Source of the DNA: Pseudopedobacter sp038243635
GTDB taxonomy: Bacteria > Bacteroidota > Bacteroidia > Sphingobacteriales > Sphingobacteriaceae
Reading direction: 5' to 3'
DNA: 64,000 bases
Assembly: GCA_038243635.1 (NCBI GenBank)
Contig: JBBSQW010000019.1
Location: forward strand, 1 to 64,000
The notes under the pieces were generated by a model. It was not told where the DNA came from. It searched no databases and was given only the letters and a program-made list of their open reading frames with translations. How positions within the stretch are numbered: the first letter of the stretch is position 1; every line of letters begins with the position of its first letter. Shown one piece after another: positions 29,919 to 38,858 of this stretch. Both the position numbers and the translations under genes were made by a program.

Positions 29919-30432
29919 CATCTGTTTAAACTTTCATCAATAATCAAAGTAACTTCATTTATACTTTCAAAAACTGCCTTAGTTATCAATAATTTGATTT
30001 TTCTGTTGCAAACTGTTATCATAAGACGTAAACCTTTATAACAGCGGTTTGCCCCGGCTAATGTGTTACGTCTTCGACTATTTTACTTTTTGGAACTTTA
30101 GGTGACCAAAAAATATCCTTCTGAAATAAATGCCTGTTAATCTCCCTTTTATACCAAATATATTTAATAAATAGTCAGATGTTGATTGCTGAAAACCACA
30201 TAAATACAGAGCTTTTCAAGAAAGACGTAGGATACATAGCTATGTTCTGCAAAGCGGAACGCTATGTGAACTAAAAAAAACATGCTTTGTCTTCACAAAC
30301 AAGGTTATGTACCTATGTGGTGAATTTTAGGCTATTATATATACATAAATGGAGTTAGTCAACTTTAAAGTTCGCCCATCTAAAGCATAAATTACGATAG
30401 CTTCCCTCTCTTAGAAATCCTAATAGTTTAAT
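29919..30432. other. Intergenic region holding a structured repeat-like element
   Basis: No gene is supported between the TetR gene and the convergent M1 peptidase gene. The main content is the nested inverted repeat at 30195-30321, described separately. Flanking sequence is AT-rich. Confidence 0.45.
30195..30321. repeat. Nested inverted-repeat element, REP-like
   Basis: Outer inverted ends ACCACATA (30195-30202) and TATGTGGT (30314-30321) enclose an inner two-part hairpin. ACATAGC (30234-30240) pairs with GCTATGT (30261-30267), and GTTCTGC (30244-30250) pairs with GCGGAAC (30254-30260) with one G-U and an AAA loop. Such 'CACATA...TATGTG' intergenic elements look like dispersed palindromic repeats. 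Only one copy is seen in this window, so the repeat nature is inferred. Confidence 0.5.
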
Positions 30433-32421
30433 TTACCTCCCGGAAGTCCAAACATCGTTCTCAGTATTCACATCTGGCAACAAATGCTCAGGATCAAAAG
30501 CAACTGATTTTATCTCTTCTGTTGATGGATAATTAAATGTCCAATTTGTATTTCTTGCCCAAATCTCAACTGGCAGTTTAATGGTTTCTGTTTTACCGCT
30601 TACCGTCTCAACTTTCAAAATAACTGGTAACGGCATTTTTTCCAAACACGATATGGTAATTAAAGCTCCATTTTTAGGATTATCCTTTACATAACTTACG
30701 TTATTCACAGCAATATCTGCTCGCCAATTATTCGTAAACCAACCTCTCCAAAACCAATTCAAGTTTTCACCAGCTACGTTTTCAATGGTTCTAAAAAAAT
30801 CATTTGGTGTAGGATGTTTAAATGCCCAACGCTCTATATAAGTTTTAAAAGCTAAATCAAAACGTTCTCTGCCTAAAATTTGATCACGTAAAACCGTTAA
30901 ACCTGCCGCTGGTTTGCGATAACACAAAGTCCCAATATGGGATTCCTTCATATTATCAGGGCTGGTCATAATTGGTTCAAACAAAGGATTGGTGTAATAA
31001 TTTGCCAATTGGTGCATATCATCTTTTCCTTTTGGCTTATACTCTCCATTGTTAAAACCTTCGGTGGCTAGGCCATTTAAAAAAGTGTTCAAACCCTCAT
31101 CTAGCCAACCGTAAAGTCTTTCGTTAGAACCCACCACCATCGGAAACCAATTATGCCCAAACTCATGGTCTGTTACGCCCCACAACCTTTCTTTAACAGA
31201 TTTCCAACTACAAAAAACAATACCCGGGTATTCCATTCCGCCAACATTTGCGGCTACGTTAATGGCAGTTGGGTAAGTATATTCGTACCACATTTTAGAG
31301 TTAAACTCGATAGATTTTTTCACATATTCAGTAGACCTTCCCCAAGCATTATTACCCGCACTTTCGGCCGGATAAGCAGATATTGCCATAGACGATTTAC
31401 CACTTGGTAAATTCATTCTTGCTGCATCAATAACAAAAGCTGGCGACGATGCCCAAGCCACATCTCTTGATTGATCGATTTTAAATTTCCAAGTAAGTTC
31501 TGCTTTTCCTTTTGGTCTTGAGTTTGCGTCAGTTACTTCTTTTGCAGTTCTTATAAACACCGTCTCATCACTTTTGGCAGCCTCTTTCCAACGCTTCAAT
31601 TGCTCGGCAGTATAAACCTCTTGAGGGTTTTGCAATTCCCCAGAACAAACTACAATATGGTTACTTGGTGCGGTAATCGCAACGTCAAAATCTCCATACT
31701 CTAAATAAAACTCACCTGGACCGGTATATGGTAATGTATTCCACCCGCTAACATCGTCATACACGCACATTCTTGGATACCATTGTGCCATTGCAAACAC
31801 TTTTCCGTTTTTAGTTTGCAAAACCCCCATCCTATCCGATCCATATTCGGGAGAAGTAAAAGAAAAATCGATTTTCAACTGAAGTGATTCGCCACTAGCC
31901 TTTAAACTCTCTGGAAGAAAAATCTGCATACGCGTATCGTTCACCAAATATTTCAAGTCAACATTTGTCGCTTTGCCATTAATAGATAACAGCTTAACCA
32001 CGCTTAATAAATTTCCACCGTCTAATTTCTGGCCTTTACTGCCATTTCTACTTCCCGTTGGTGGAATAATCGCATTCCCCCTTGAATCATTCTTAAAAAT
32101 GTTTTGGTCTAATTGCATCCAAATAAAAGAAAGTTCATCTGGACTATTATTGGTATAGGTTAAAACTTCTGAGCCAACTATTTTATTTTCGTCATTGTTT
32201 AAATGAGCGGTAAGTTTATAATCTGCCCGATTTTGCCAATATGCATGTCCGGGTTGTCCGCTTGCGCTACGATAGCTGTTTCCGTCTTGGGTGTAAAAGA
32301 ATGGAGCAAAGGCATCGCTATAGCTGTAGTTTCCAGAATTTTTGGAGTTAGCATTTTGCTGTGCAGAAACCACACCACAAGTAAACAACGCACAACATAT
32401 CAGTAAGCTTATTTTATTCAT
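30433..32421 (-). CDS. M1-family metallopeptidase (aminopeptidase-like), secreted
   Basis: 662 residues with signal peptide ending VVSAQ; a zinc exopeptidase-like enzyme of the periplasm or outside. N-terminal beta domain (YKLTAHLNNDENKIVGSEVLTYTNNS), then the catalytic domain with the exopeptidase-type motif GGMEYPG (variant of GxMEN) and the zinc site HEFGH at 419-423 plus Glu442 (WLDEGLNTF), spacing exact for M1. Helical region thereafter and a C-terminal beta domain. The GMEYP rather than GAMEN motif is common in Bacteroidota M1 members. It ends convergently with the tetR region. Confidence 0.92.
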   Translation of the reverse strand: MNKISLLICCALFTCGVVSAQQNANSKNSGNYSYSDAFAPFFYTQDGNSYRSASGQPGHAYWQNRADYKLTAHLNNDENKIVGSEVLTYTNNSPDELSFIWMQLDQNIFKNDSRGNAIIPPTGSRNGSKGQKLDGGNLLSVVKLLSINGKATNVDLKYLVNDTRMQIFLPESLKASGESLQLKIDFSFTSPEYGSDRMGVLQTKNGKVFAMAQWYPRMCVYDDVSGWNTLPYTGPGEFYLEYGDFDVAITAPSNHIVVCSGELQNPQEVYTAEQLKRWKEAAKSDETVFIRTAKEVTDANSRPKGKAELTWKFKIDQSRDVAWASSPAFVIDAARMNLPSGKSSMAISAYPAESAGNNAWGRSTEYVKKSIEFNSKMWYEYTYPTAINVAANVGGMEYPGIVFCSWKSVKERLWGVTDHEFGHNWFPMVVGSNERLYGWLDEGLNTFLNGLATEGFNNGEYKPKGKDDMHQLANYYTNPLFEPIMTSPDNMKESHIGTLCYRKPAAGLTVLRDQILGRERFDLAFKTYIERWAFKHPTPNDFFRTIENVAGENLNWFWRGWFTNNWRADIAVNNVSYVKDNPKNGALITISCLEKMPLPVILKVETVSGKTETIKLPVEIWARNTNWTFNYPSTEEIKSVAFDPEHLLPDVNTENDVWTSGR

Positions 32422-32490
32422 ACAAAACGTTTTAGAGCCTTTAAAATACTTCTATTTTTAGAAGATTCATCAATTTTAACATCAATGTTA

Positions 32491-33213
32491 CTAGAAATTA
32501 CCGCTAAAAGAAGTTTTGGGCAGGTTTGGATAAATGCGTTGCTCTGCTGGCAACTTGATATAACTGTTATAAGAATTTACGATGTACGTCCGCAACTCCA
32601 CATCGCTCATGGCTTGTACTTGAGAATATGTTGGACGATAGTATGACATAAAATCTTCCAAAAGCTGTCCTCTAATTTTAGTAAGTTGTGTGACTAACGG
32701 TTTACTAAACTTTTGGTCAATCAACTTTTCATTAGTCTCGCTATCCATAAACCTTTGGAATGCTCGCTTTTCTTTAGACTGCTTGCTAAAAGCATTCACC
32801 AAACTCACTTTTCCATCTAGTGACAAAACATTGGTATTTGCATAAGAATATGCTGAAGAGTAAGCTACTCTGCCGTCTTCCGGCTTTCGGTTATCCTTAG
32901 CACTTACAATAACCTCGTCTAAAACAATTAAACTTGGACGCATCAAAACCAATTTAGGACGCATATTTTCTAAAATCAGCGTATCACTTTCATAACCTGG
33001 GCAGGCAAATACAATCAAGTCACCCAAATCAGCCTTTACTGTAAAATCGCCTTTCTGGCCGCTGTGGTCAACCTCTCGTTGTGTAAGGTTGTTTACAAAA
33101 ACCAGCTTAAGCTTATTACGCGTATCAGCATCATAGGCTGTACCCACGATGGTCATCTGCGCCTTTAGCAAAAAAGGAAACAGTAATAGAAATAGGAGAA
33201 CAGCGTTTTTCAT
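32491..33213 (-). CDS. Secreted protein with carboxypeptidase-like regulatory domain
   Basis: 240 residues. The signal (MKNAVLLFLLLFPFLLKAQ) starts at ATG 33213; an upstream in-frame ATG at 33249 would place 12 extra residues before the signal and is not used. Residues about 20-105 form a CarboxypepD_reg-like beta fold (MTIVGTAYDADTRNKLKLVFVNNL, DFTVKADLGDLIVFACPGYES, LDEVIVSA). An alpha-helical C-terminal half follows. Bacteroidota have many such envelope proteins; function unknown. Confidence 0.8.
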   Translation of the reverse strand: MKNAVLLFLLLFPFLLKAQMTIVGTAYDADTRNKLKLVFVNNLTQREVDHSGQKGDFTVKADLGDLIVFACPGYESDTLILENMRPKLVLMRPSLIVLDEVIVSAKDNRKPEDGRVAYSSAYSYANTNVLSLDGKVSLVNAFSKQSKEKRAFQRFMDSETNEKLIDQKFSKPLVTQLTKIRGQLLEDFMSYYRPTYSQVQAMSDVELRTYIVNSYNSYIKLPAEQRIYPNLPKTSFSGNF

Positions 33214-33281
33214 CGGTACAAAAATCTGCGAATAAGTTTTGATTAGCAAATGCTTAACATATTTTAACGCAATTTTTACAT

Positions 33282-33632
33282 TTAACCAAAAAGCTCGGCA
33301 TAAGTTTGCTCATTAAAACCAATGGTATTACCTTTATCAGATTCTATAACGGGTCTTTTAATGGTACTGGTATTATCTATCATCAATTTAATAGCAGTAT
33401 TTTGATTATTAACTTCATTTTTTAAGGTTTCATCGAGGTTACGCCAAGTCATACCCTTTTTATTAAGCACTTTCTCCCAGCCAAACTCTTCACACCATTT
33501 TGTAAGATGCTCGGCATCAATACCTAACTTTTTATAATCATGAAATTGGTAATCAATACTTTTTTCTTCAAAAAATGTTCTCGCTTTTTTTACGGAACCA
33601 CAGTTAGGGATTCCAAATATCTCAACTTTCAT
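33282..33632 (-). CDS. ArsC/Spx-family thioredoxin-fold reductase
   Basis: 116 residues of the ArsC-like (YffB/Spx) family. The N-terminus MKVEIFGIPNCGSVKKARTFF contains a single cysteine at position 11 in a PNCGSVKKA context, as in YffB-type proteins rather than a CXXC. Also seen: YQFHDYKK, TIKRPVIES (conserved RP) and FNEQTYAELF. Possible role as glutathione/thiol-dependent reductase; true arsenate reductase activity is doubtful. Confidence 0.88.
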   Translation of the reverse strand: MKVEIFGIPNCGSVKKARTFFEEKSIDYQFHDYKKLGIDAEHLTKWCEEFGWEKVLNKKGMTWRNLDETLKNEVNNQNTAIKLMIDNTSTIKRPVIESDKGNTIGFNEQTYAELFG

Positions 33633-33703
33633 AGCTCGCTAATTTAAGGCTTTTAATGAGCAATTGAAACAAGTGGTAAAGAAACAAACTCGTTGAATAT
33701 ATA

Positions 33704-33782
33704 CTTTGGGCGTTTTACAGGCTTTACGTTCATACGACACAGGCATTGCCCACCGGCTGGTATCCACTTCAATCCTTAACGC
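33704..33782 (+). repeat. Dispersed intergenic repeat family, copy A
   Basis: Begins CTTTGGGCG and ends TATCCACTTCAATCCTTAACGC. The start motif TTTGGGCG and end motif (A/T)TCC...CTTCAATCC.TAACGC are shared with copies B-E. This copy lacks the long central hairpin. Confidence 0.6.
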
Positions 33783-33883
33783 AACGGTATCCATAATTTT
33801 AAATAGCTATTAACCTGAGCTCGATTATTAATATCCTTTTATGCTGTTATTAAAGTATATCTTTTTAGAGTCATAAAGGTTTT

Positions 33884-33964
33884 GCGTTAGGGATTGCAGT
33901 GAAAATCCTTTTTACTCTTCTTCAGAGTAAAAAGATTGTAACGAAAAGCCCGCCCGAACGCCCT
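33884..33964 (-). repeat. Dispersed intergenic repeat family, copy B
   Basis: Read on the minus strand it starts GGGCG and ends GCAATCCCTAACGC, with a perfect central hairpin: arms 33908-33917 and 33925-33934 (CTTTTTACTC with GAGTAAAAAG), 7-base loop. Confidence 0.65.
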
Positions 33965-34312
33965 AATGAATGTTTTAATAATCGAACTCAGGTTATTACT
34001 TACAAACAATGGCTCAAAAGTTCAAGTAATTTGTGCTTGGTTCGTTAAAAAAGAATTACATTTTATTACTGAACTGAGTCCGATTGAAAATAACCAATCA
34101 ATATTGATAATCGAACAACACTAAAATATCAGCAAGCATCGATAATAGAACAGAGCTTATATCCATAACGAATAAAAACAGGAAATGAAAAACTCAGATT
34201 TTGCTAAATTTGGTTTGAATGAATTTAGATTGTCATTGCAACTTATGAAAAGGCTAACTTCGTATCTTGCAATAAAACAGCAAAATACAACTACCTGTCT
34301 GCAAAACCAACC

Positions 34313-35650
34313 ATGGAAAACACTGTATTAATTATTGACGATGGAAAAAAACTTTGCGGCTTGCTTGCCCGTATCCTTGAATTAGAAGGATTCAAAGTTT
34401 TTCAAGCATACACCGCAAAAGAGGGATTGAAAATTCTCGCCAATCAAATGGTGCTTGTTGTAATTAGCGACGTTAAATTACCCGATTTTAATGGTGTAGA
34501 ACTTGTTAAAGAAATTAAAAAAATAAGCACTTATACCGAGATTATTAATTTAACAGCTTTTGGCACCATTAAAGATGGCGTTGCAGCGATGCGAAATGGC
34601 GCCTTTGATTACATTACCAAAGGCGATGACAACGACAAAATTATTCCGCTAGTTTATAAAGCCATTGATAAAGCGAAATTGGCAAGTAGGGTATTTGAGT
34701 TGGAAAACAAAATAAGCTCAAAGTTTAGATTCGACACCATTTTGGGCCAGTCCAAACCAATTAAAGACCCAGTAGCGCTAGCGGCAAAAGTAGCTTCAAC
34801 AGATACAACCTATTGCTTTTAGGAGAAACGGGAACCGGAAAAAAGTTTTTGCGCAAGCCATCCATTACGAAAGCCATCGAAAAAATAAAAATTTTGTGGC
34901 TGTAAACTGTAGTGGCTTTAATCCTGAACTTTTAGAAAGTGAATTATTTGGTTATAAAAGCGGCGCCTTCACCGGCGCAGATAAAGACAAGAAGGGTTTG
35001 CTGGAAGAGGCCGACGAGGGCACCCTATTTTTGGATGAGATTGGGGAGATGAACACTGATTTACAGGCGAAATTATTACGGGTTTTAGAGAATCAGACTT
35101 ATATTAAAATTGGAGATACACAAACCAGAAAAGTTAATGTAAGAATTATTGCTGCAACTAACCGTGAATTAAAAGAGGAAGCTGAAGCAGGAAGATTTAG
35201 GCTCGACCTTTACTACCGACTTTCGGTTTTCTCGATAGAGCTCCCTCCTCTCGCTCAACGAAAAATGGACATTATGCCCATCGCTCTGTACTACCTAAAA
35301 GATTTTGCCACCAAACTTAATAAGCCCGATCTAAAAGTTGACCAAGAGTTTACAAGTTTATTAACTGCCTACCGTTGGAAGGGTAACATCCGCGAACTAA
35401 AAAATGTAATGGAAAGAGTAGCGATATTAGCAGACGACGACCTAATTACCGCCAGTTTATTGCCTTTTGAATTTCATCAATCATCAACGCAACTTACACC
35501 ATCTAACTCCATGAACATGGAGTCGATGGAAAAGCAACACATCATTAAAGTATTGCAACATACCCGAAAGAACAAGACGGAAACCGCGAGATTATTGGGC
35601 ATAGGTCTCACCACACTCTATCGCAAACACCTTCTATTGCAAATTCGTCA
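34313..35650 (+). pseudogene. NtrC-type sigma-54 response regulator, frameshifted in the Walker A region
   Basis: The receiver domain (1-120) has IIDDGKK, phospho-acceptor Asp53 (ISDVKLPDFNG), the LTAFGT and ITKGDD positions. The frame then stops after ASTDTTYCF. Restoring one base near 34811 gives LLLGETGTGK, and a second missing base near 34842 restores VFAQAIHYESH and the open frame 34896 onward. That frame has the sigma-54 contact loop ESELFGYKSGAFTGA, Walker B GTLFLDEIGEM, FRLDLYYRLSVFSI, and a Fis-type helix-turn-helix NKTETARLLGIGLTTLYRK. The normal last few residues are replaced after LYRK by unrelated sequence. No sensor kinase gene is adjacent. Two one-base losses within 35 bases suggest real decay or a local sequence error. 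Confidence 0.85.
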
Positions 35651-35970
35651 AAGTAGCTTTCCAGTTGTTCAAATGTAATTTCATCATCAAATATATTATC
35701 GCTATCTAAAAATATTAGCAAGGGTAGTGCTTGTTCTCTAAGTCTTTTTTTTTTTAAGAACTGAGACTTTCCTAAATAGGTTTGGTATTGATAAAAGATT
35801 TTTAATATTTTCGGAATGTGTTCTTTCCCGATTACGGTAAATATTTTCTCCCACTCAATTTTGAACGCTTTCTTGTAAAAATTTGAATGGAGAACGTTTT
35901 CAAATGGTTCCATATTGTAATAAACAGGTTCAATAAAATCAAAGTCGAGCCGTATAAAGTGTTCTTTCAT
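35608..35970 (-). CDS. Unrecognised acidic protein, probably C-terminally truncated
   Basis: 120 residues (MKEHFIRLDFDFIEPVYYNM... FEQLESYFDEFAIEGV) with natural-looking composition, rich in Phe, Glu and Lys, and no signal or membrane segment. Its last residues (CDRVW) are read from antisense of the response-regulator tail, so the true C-terminus seems to have been cut off at the same junction (near 35630) that removed the regulator's end. I do not recognise the family. Confidence 0.45.
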   Translation of the reverse strand: MKEHFIRLDFDFIEPVYYNMEPFENVLHSNFYKKAFKIEWEKIFTVIGKEHIPKILKIFYQYQTYLGKSQFLKKKRLREQALPLLIFLDSDNIFDDEITFEQLESYFDEFAIEGVCDRVW

Positions 35971-36353
35971 TATGGGCTTTGCTATCTTGTTTAAAAAGGG
36001 ACAATTTATAAATTATGAATATAAAAAAAGCAGGATGCTTTCACATCCTGCTTCAAGATATTTACTTAAAATTTATCTCCGTTTTCGTTTTTCTTACGAA
36101 TTTCATTTCAGGGACTTGCTCTAATAATTGTTTAGGGTAGGTAGGTTTCTATTTTGAAATTCACGAATGATTAATTGAGATTTACAGCCAGTTTATAGGT
36201 AAATTATGACCAATCCATGCGCCAACAGATGCGCCAAATTGTCGTGAAAACTAGCTGTTTTTGATGGTTTCTGAAATCTTTGTGTTATATTTGATTAAGC
36301 ACACGAAAGCCTAATTTGTATTGAAATCATCATTAGAACCGCTTTAAATCGCA
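35971..36353. other. Intergenic region with one hairpin
   Basis: No gene is supported. It holds the hairpin at 36028-36053 and otherwise AT-rich sequence leading to the tRNA-like remnant. Confidence 0.4.
36028..36053. terminator. Hairpin, probable bidirectional terminator
   Basis: Perfect 10-base arms (36028-36037 and 36044-36053; AAGCAGGATG with CATCCTGCTT) and a 6-base loop, preceded by an A-run. It follows the response-regulator pseudogene and may be the surviving terminator of genes now lost. Confidence 0.6.
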
Positions 36354-36391
36354 TAAAAAAAGCCATCTTTTTCAGGGGGCTTAATTAAAAA

Positions 36392-36454
36392 GTAGCGGGG
36401 AGCAGGATCGAACTGCCGTCCGCCAACTGGCGGATATGAATCTTGTATCTAACC
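36392..36454 (-). pseudogene. tRNA-Met partial copy (3' two thirds), altered
   Basis: Read on the minus strand: GGTTAGATACAAGATTCAT, then a 16-nt palindrome in place of the anticodon-stem 3' side and variable loop, then GGCAGTTCGATCCTGCTCC and CCGCTA. This aligns with the intact tRNA-Met at 36751-36824 from the D-arm GGTTAG onward, including the CAT anticodon. The 5' part is replaced by the 3' end of the GIY-YIG gene, whose stop codon is formed by the GGTTAG. The terminator-like sequence beyond the tRNA 3' end is also shared (36354-36391 versus 36713-36750). Not a functional tRNA. Confidence 0.75.
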
Positions 36455-36697
36455 TTTACGTATAATTTCCCAAACAAATAATCTTCCGCGAGCTGTCTTA
36501 AGTTGTTTTTCCATTTTCATAGCCTCATGCTTTATCTCAAAAACCTCGGAACGCACAAGCTTCCAAGGTCTATATTTTATAGTATAACCCTTAACGGCAA
36601 GCTGATTATGCGAAATTAATCTTTGTTCTATATCAGAGGTGTAACCAATATAAATTTTATCGTAATTTGTAGAATAGAGAACATACACAGTAAACAT
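36449..36697 (-). CDS. GIY-YIG nuclease-family protein (UPF0213-like)
   Basis: 82 residues comprising one GIY-YIG domain: VYVLYS (GIY position), DKIYIGYTSDIEQRLISHN (YIG, Arg and His positions), KYRPWKLVRSEVF, and KHEAMKMEKQLK with the metal-binding Glu. ATG 36697 (MFTVYVLYS) is chosen; the frame extends upstream to 36724 but that part lies in the tRNA terminator. Small standalone GIY-YIG proteins are common in Bacteroidota and lie near tRNA or rRNA genes; their role is not settled. Here the gene is bracketed by an intact tRNA-Met and a partial tRNA-Met copy, which suggests mobility or tandem duplication. Confidence 0.85.
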   Translation of the reverse strand: MFTVYVLYSTNYDKIYIGYTSDIEQRLISHNQLAVKGYTIKYRPWKLVRSEVFEIKHEAMKMEKQLKTARGRLFVWEIIRKG

Positions 36698-36718
36698 CAA
36701 ACAAAACTCCACAAAAAA

Positions 36719-36738
36719 AGCCACCTTTTCAGGCGGCT
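36719..36738 (-). terminator. tRNA-Met terminator
   Basis: Short hairpin (36719-36725 with 36732-36738, one G-U) followed on the minus strand by a T-run, just downstream of the tRNA. A similar sequence lies next to the partial tRNA copy (36361-36382). Confidence 0.65.
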
Positions 36739-36750
36739 TTCATTTTCAAG

Positions 36751-36824
36751 TAGCGGGGAGCAGGATCGAACTGCCGACCTCAGGGTTATGAATCCTGCGC
36801 TCTAACCATCTGAGCTACCCCGCC
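36751..36824 (-). tRNA. tRNA-Met (CAT anticodon)
   Basis: 74 bases on the minus strand with GGCGGGG acceptor pairing to CCCCGCT, D-arm AGCTCAGATGGTTAGAGC, anticodon loop ATTCATAA, T-arm GGCAGTTCGATCCTGC and discriminator A. CCA is not encoded. The CAT anticodon means elongator methionine, initiator or lysidine-modified isoleucine; the acceptor with a G-U first pair argues against a standard initiator. I call elongator Met with moderate certainty. Confidence 0.92.
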
Positions 36825-37017
36825 AAGGGTTGGTAAATTCTCAAATTCTTCCTAAAATTACAAAATCAGTTGCTATGTGCGTTGATAATTAATTCTGCAA
36901 GCCCCATAAACGGCTTGAAATTTGAGTTGCAAATATAGAAGAAATTACTTTCCTTTAGAAAAGAAATTAAAAAAAATTAAAAGTTGTTTTTCCCCTTGTT
37001 ATTTAGTAAAATTATCC

Positions 37018-37401
37018 ATGAGCGAGAAAGTAAAATTTAGGTTGGAGTATGAGATCAGATCATCCGCAAAAATTCTGTATAGCTTTATTAGCGAATCAAA
37101 CGGTTTATCCGAATGGTTTGCAGACGAGGTAAAAACAAGTGACCACGTTTACACCTTCATTTGGGATGATGGTGAAGAGCAAAAAGCTAAAATGATCTCA
37201 ATCAAAGAAAATAAATCCATTAAGTTTCATTGGATTGATGATGAACCTTACACTTATTTTGAGCTCGAAATCATCAAAGATGAACTTACCAATGATGTAG
37301 CTTTAGTAGTAACAGATTTTGCATCACCAGAAAACTTAAAAGAACGTCAGGCAATTTGGAATATTCAAGTTGAAACCTTACTCAATGTAATTGGCGCATA
37401 A
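37018..37401 (+). CDS. START-like / SRPBCC (AHSA1-type) domain protein
   Basis: 127 residues, cytosolic, alpha/beta helix-grip fold. KVKFRLEYEIRSSAKILYSF, ESNGLSEWFADEVKTSD and YTFIWDDGEEQKAKMI match the START-like domain protein that is widespread in Bacteroidota next to the LptF/G permease gene. ATG 37018 is chosen over an upstream in-frame start at 36922 because the extra residues (low complexity, lysine rich) are not part of the fold. It is 20 bases before the permease gene. The function of this small protein is not known. Confidence 0.85.
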   Translation: MSEKVKFRLEYEIRSSAKILYSFISESNGLSEWFADEVKTSDHVYTFIWDDGEEQKAKMISIKENKSIKFHWIDDEPYTYFELEIIKDELTNDVALVVTDFASPENLKERQAIWNIQVETLLNVIGA

Positions 37402-37421
37402 TTTTTTGCTATTTTTGTAGC

Positions 37422-38858
37422 GTGAAAAAAATACATCTTCTCGTATTAAAAGCATTTATAAAGCCTTTTATCGTCACTTTTTTTATAGTGATGTTTCTGT
37501 TGTTGATGCTTTTTCTATTTAAATATATTGATGATTTAATTGGAAAAGGCTTTGAGTGGTACGTAATTTTAAAGTTGCTTTTTTACGCAGCAGCAACGAA
37601 CGTAGCCATGGCGTTGCCTTTGGCTATACTACTTTCCTCCATCATGACTTTCGGCAACCTTGGCGAAAACTATGAGCTGGTGGCTATTAAATCAGCGGGT
37701 ATTTCTCTACAAAAAGCAATGGCTCCGCTAGTTATATTAATCACGTTTTTAGGGATTGGGGCCTTTTTCTTTTCAGATTACATGCTACCGGTCGCAAATC
37801 TTAAAATGGGATCCTTACTTTATGATGTTAGAGAGCAAAAAGCAGCGTTCTTAATTAAAGAAGGAGTTTTTAATAACAGCATACCAGGATACTCTATGCG
37901 TGTAGAAAAAAAGGAGAAAGACGGCCAACTACTTAAAGACATTGTAATTTATGACCAATCTAAAGGCCAAGGAAACACAAATATCCTCATGGCAAAAGAG
38001 GGTGAAATGTATAAAACCGACAATGGAGACTACTTAATCTTACGTTTAAGAGACGGCGTACGGTACGAGGAAAACCAAGGTAAAACCGGCTACAACCCAA
38101 GACAACAGCTAACCCGATTAAGGTTTAAAGAGACCGAACAAAAATTTGACCTTTCCAGTTTTAAATTTAAGCGAGAAGACGAAAACTTGTTTAAAGGGAA
38201 CTATCAGATGTTGAACATCAAACAACTTACTTCATATAAGGATTCGGTCACCAAATTAAACGATAGCATTAGCAAAAACGTTTTTAAAGAGATAAGGCCT
38301 TATCATAAAATTTATTACGCCACACAAAATTACAAGAGCTTTAAACTCTTTAAAGGCTTAGATTTTAAGAAACAAGGAGTTTTTGCTAGTTTTTCTGATT
38401 CATCTAAAAAAGAAATAATTACCTCCGGTGCAATTGACAATGTAAGGATGTTAAAAGAATCCTTACAAACAACCATTATTGCAAAAAAAGACAATACAAC
38501 AGTCATCAGACGGTATATTATAGAATATAACCGAAAATTTACTTTGGCAGTATCCTGTTTAGTATTGTTCTTTATTGGTGCTCCCTTAGGAGCAATCATC
38601 AGAAAAGGTGGCTTAGGTTTACCGGTAGTGGTATCCGTTTTATTCTTTTTGATTTACCATATCATAAGCACCGTGGGCGAAAAGTCGGTAAAAGTGGGCA
38701 ATATGGATCCAATTTTAGGAATGTGGTCTGCAATATTCATCCTTACCCCTGTCGGGCTGTTTTTAACCTATAAAGCAACAATTGATTCGGCTTTGTTTGA
38801 TGTAGATATTTATAAAAACCTGTATAAAAAGCTTTTCAAAAAAAAAGCTAAGACTTAA
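37422..38858 (+). CDS. LptF/LptG-family (YjgP/YjgQ) permease
   Basis: 478 residues with GTG start. Three membrane helices near the N-terminus (about 12-38, 50-78, 98-124), a large periplasmic beta-jellyroll domain, and three helices at the C-terminus (about 370-455). Seen: IKPFIVTFFIVMFLLLM, FGNLGENYELVAIKSAGIS (coupling-helix region), VANLKMGSLLYDVREQK and FFIGAPLGAIIRKGGLGLPV. These are the hallmarks of the LptB2FG lipopolysaccharide exporter subunits, which extract lipopolysaccharide from the inner membrane. F and G cannot be told apart safely here. Confidence 0.92.
   Translation: MKKIHLLVLKAFIKPFIVTFFIVMFLLLMLFLFKYIDDLIGKGFEWYVILKLLFYAAATNVAMALPLAILLSSIMTFGNLGENYELVAIKSAGISLQKAMAPLVILITFLGIGAFFFSDYMLPVANLKMGSLLYDVREQKAAFLIKEGVFNNSIPGYSMRVEKKEKDGQLLKDIVIYDQSKGQGNTNILMAKEGEMYKTDNGDYLILRLRDGVRYEENQGKTGYNPRQQLTRLRFKETEQKFDLSSFKFKREDENLFKGNYQMLNIKQLTSYKDSVTKLNDSISKNVFKEIRPYHKIYYATQNYKSFKLFKGLDFKKQGVFASFSDSSKKEIITSGAIDNVRMLKESLQTTIIAKKDNTTVIRRYIIEYNRKFTLAVSCLVLFFIGAPLGAIIRKGGLGLPVVVSVLFFLIYHIISTVGEKSVKVGNMDPILGMWSAIFILTPVGLFLTYKATIDSALFDVDIYKNLYKKLFKKKAKT

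Larger units (their letters stand above)
33633..34312. other. Intergenic region with two dispersed-repeat copies
   Basis: No gene. It contains repeat copies A (33704-33782, plus) and B (33884-33964, minus) of the dispersed family described in this annotation. The rest (33965-34312) is AT-rich leader before the response-regulator pseudogene with nothing recognisable. Confidence 0.5.

Noticed and set aside
36623..36805. 60-residue plus-strand frame across tRNA-Met
   Set aside because: It is antisense to the tRNA and the GIY-YIG gene; the familiar 'GEQDRTADLRVMNPAL' string is the translated tRNA antisense, a known annotation artefact.
37410..37417. TATTTTTG promoter box directly before the LptF/G-type gene
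   Set aside because: The TTG spacing is too short (16) and transcription would start almost at the GTG; readthrough from the START-like gene is simpler.
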